Source of the DNA: Morella rubra
Taxonomy: Eukaryota > Streptophyta > Magnoliopsida > Fagales > Myricaceae
Assembly: GCA_003952965.2 (NCBI GenBank)
Contig: CM025850.1
Span: 28,513,201 to 28,577,200 of the forward strand
DNA length: 64,000 bases
Direction: 5' to 3'
The notes under the pieces are model-generated. The model was not told the origin of the DNA. It worked only from the letters and a program-made list of their open reading frames with translations, and did not search any database. The first letter of the stretch is position 1. Each line of letters starts with the position of its first letter. A program made the translations under genes and the position numbers. This document shows positions 62,826-64,000 of this stretch, in pieces.

Positions 62826-63925
62826 CGATCGATCGATTACCGATCGATCGTTATCAGAACCATCTGCAATAGAAAGGACGATTCGATCGTTCAATATATT
62901 ACAGATCGATCGGTATCGTAACCGTCTGCAAATACGAAAGGACGATCGATCATCAATATATGACGATCGATCGGTAAGCGTAACCGCAATTTTTTCGAAT
63001 CGTCGTTCAACGAATGGGAAGACGCCACGTGTTATAAAATACGATCGATTAACAACTACCGATCGATCGTCACAAACAATTATATGAAACCGCCGAAGTC
63101 ATTTTCACCGGTTATCTCTCAGCGAAATCTCTTGAATCTCTCAAAGTGCAAGAGCCATTTCGTGCTGCATTGTCTTTCAAAAGCGTGGAATCATCCTTCA
63201 TTGTCTTCTACGTCAAAGGTACGTACTTATATTATTTTTTAAGCAATATTAAGTGGTTGTTTAGGAATTTTTAGCTTACGTTTTCTAATTTGCTATATCA
63301 TCCATTTAGGCCGTAAAATATATTTATTTTATTGTTGATGCATGTTTTAAGAGTTTAGGAGTATTATGGGATCAATTTTGGGTGATTTTGGCCTGTTTTG
63401 GGGTATTAGAACGCCTGTGTGTTTTGTTCCCATAACGATCGATCGCCTAAATGGGCGATCGATCGTAGTGTAAGTTGTAGGTGAAATGATCGATCGGTTA
63501 AATTCATCCGATTCGATCGCTGGAATTTGGTACGGATCGATTGATGCTTTAGTGAGGATCGATCGTCTCCTCGAAATGTGCGTTTCAATTTCGATCGATT
63601 GTTTATATAGACGATCGATCGGTTAATTAGATCGATCGCTTACACCTAAGCAATCGATCGGTAAGCTAGCAATGTGAAGCGTACCGTTTTGATTAAGTGG
63701 CGATCGATCGTATTTGTGGCGATCATCCCTTAGTGATACTGTGCGTTTGGTTGCATGGACGATCGATCGTCTGTGCACTGAAACGCGTCTTTTACCGATA
63801 GCGTTCGATCGGTGAAATAATTGATCGATCGCCATTTAATGATCGATCGGTATATTTAGTGATCGATCGTAACATTTAGAAACGATCGATCGTCACATTT
63901 AGTGATCGATGATCGATCGTCACGT
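62824..63925. repeat. Dispersed CGATCGATCG motif array
   Basis: About twenty copies of GATCGATC-containing motifs, mostly CGATCGATCG, occur at irregular spacing of 12-80 bp in two clusters (62824-63070 and 63437-63920). The space between them is free of the motif. The motif is self-complementary. Open frames rich in Asp-Arg-Ser in this stretch are translations of the repeat. Confidence 0.85.
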
Positions 63926-64000
63926 GATTGTGATTACTTTTTTTTTAAAGTAATACGTTATTGTGATTGCTTATTAACACATATTTATATACAACTTTTG

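Larger units (their letters stand above)
62599..64000 (+). mobile_element. CACTA transposon, 5' end, running off the window
   Basis: Begins CACTACAAGAAAATTGAC. The next 220 bp alternate GTGACGAAA and TTTCGTCAC motifs, a typical CACTA subterminal inverted-repeat array. A second region with CGATCGATCG motifs follows. No transposase is visible before the window ends. This element is unrelated in its subterminal motifs to the one at 27863. Confidence 0.8.

Noticed and set aside
62694..63835. Open frames rich in Asp-Arg-Ser on both strands
   Set aside because: They are translations of the CGATCGATCG array, with no domain and no start context.

Overview
The window is nuclear DNA from a flowering plant, almost certainly a eudicot. 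The genes have short GT-AG introns and plant-specific families: a prenylated heavy-metal-binding protein, an auxin-induced SAUR and a NATA-type acetyltransferase. The spacers are AT-rich and packed with plant transposons (hAT, CACTA, Mutator-like, Ty1/copia, solo LTRs, MITEs). I cannot name the species.

Host genes are few. A five-exon HIPP6-like gene lies at 7916-10002 (+), a plastid or mitochondrial-type acylphosphatase at 48700-49794 (+, two exons) and an intronless SAUR at 53427-53735 (+). An intronless NATA1-like GNAT acetyltransferase is present twice, at 22475-23137 and 41033-41695 (both -). From memory, the HIPP6, acylphosphatase and SAUR genes recall neighbours on Arabidopsis chromosome 5 (At5g03380, At5g03370, At5g03310). 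The window would then be an ancestral gene block stretched by inserted DNA.

The main structural feature is a direct duplication of about 13 kb. Copy A is 14711-27862 and copy B is 33084-46606. Between them sits a CACTA transposon whose 5' terminus is intact at 27863 and whose 3' end is missing. The CACTA coding sequence runs straight into the start of copy B through a 13-bp match, and copy B still carries the uninterrupted sequence at the CACTA insertion point. This fits an illegitimate unequal exchange between a chromosome with the CACTA insertion and one without it. Each copy holds the acetyltransferase gene, a Ty1/copia pol fragment, two members of a low-copy repeat family, several MITEs and a 3.5-3.7-kb Mutator-like element with long inverted termini.

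Region by region: 1-2914 is the 3' part of a decayed BED-type hAT element. 2915-7800 is spacer. 7803-10080 is the HIPP gene. 10080-14710 is spacer with small repeats. 14711-46606 is the duplication with CACTA at its centre. 46607-48699 is spacer with a possible solo LTR. 48700-53735 holds the acylphosphatase and SAUR genes. 54984-62371 is a second hAT element rearranged into a large inverted repeat and interrupted by a solo LTR that contains another solo LTR. 62599-64000 is the 5' end of a second CACTA element with an array of self-complementary CGATCGATCG motifs.

The host genes do not form one pathway. All assignments come from reading the sequence and from family knowledge; no database search was run.
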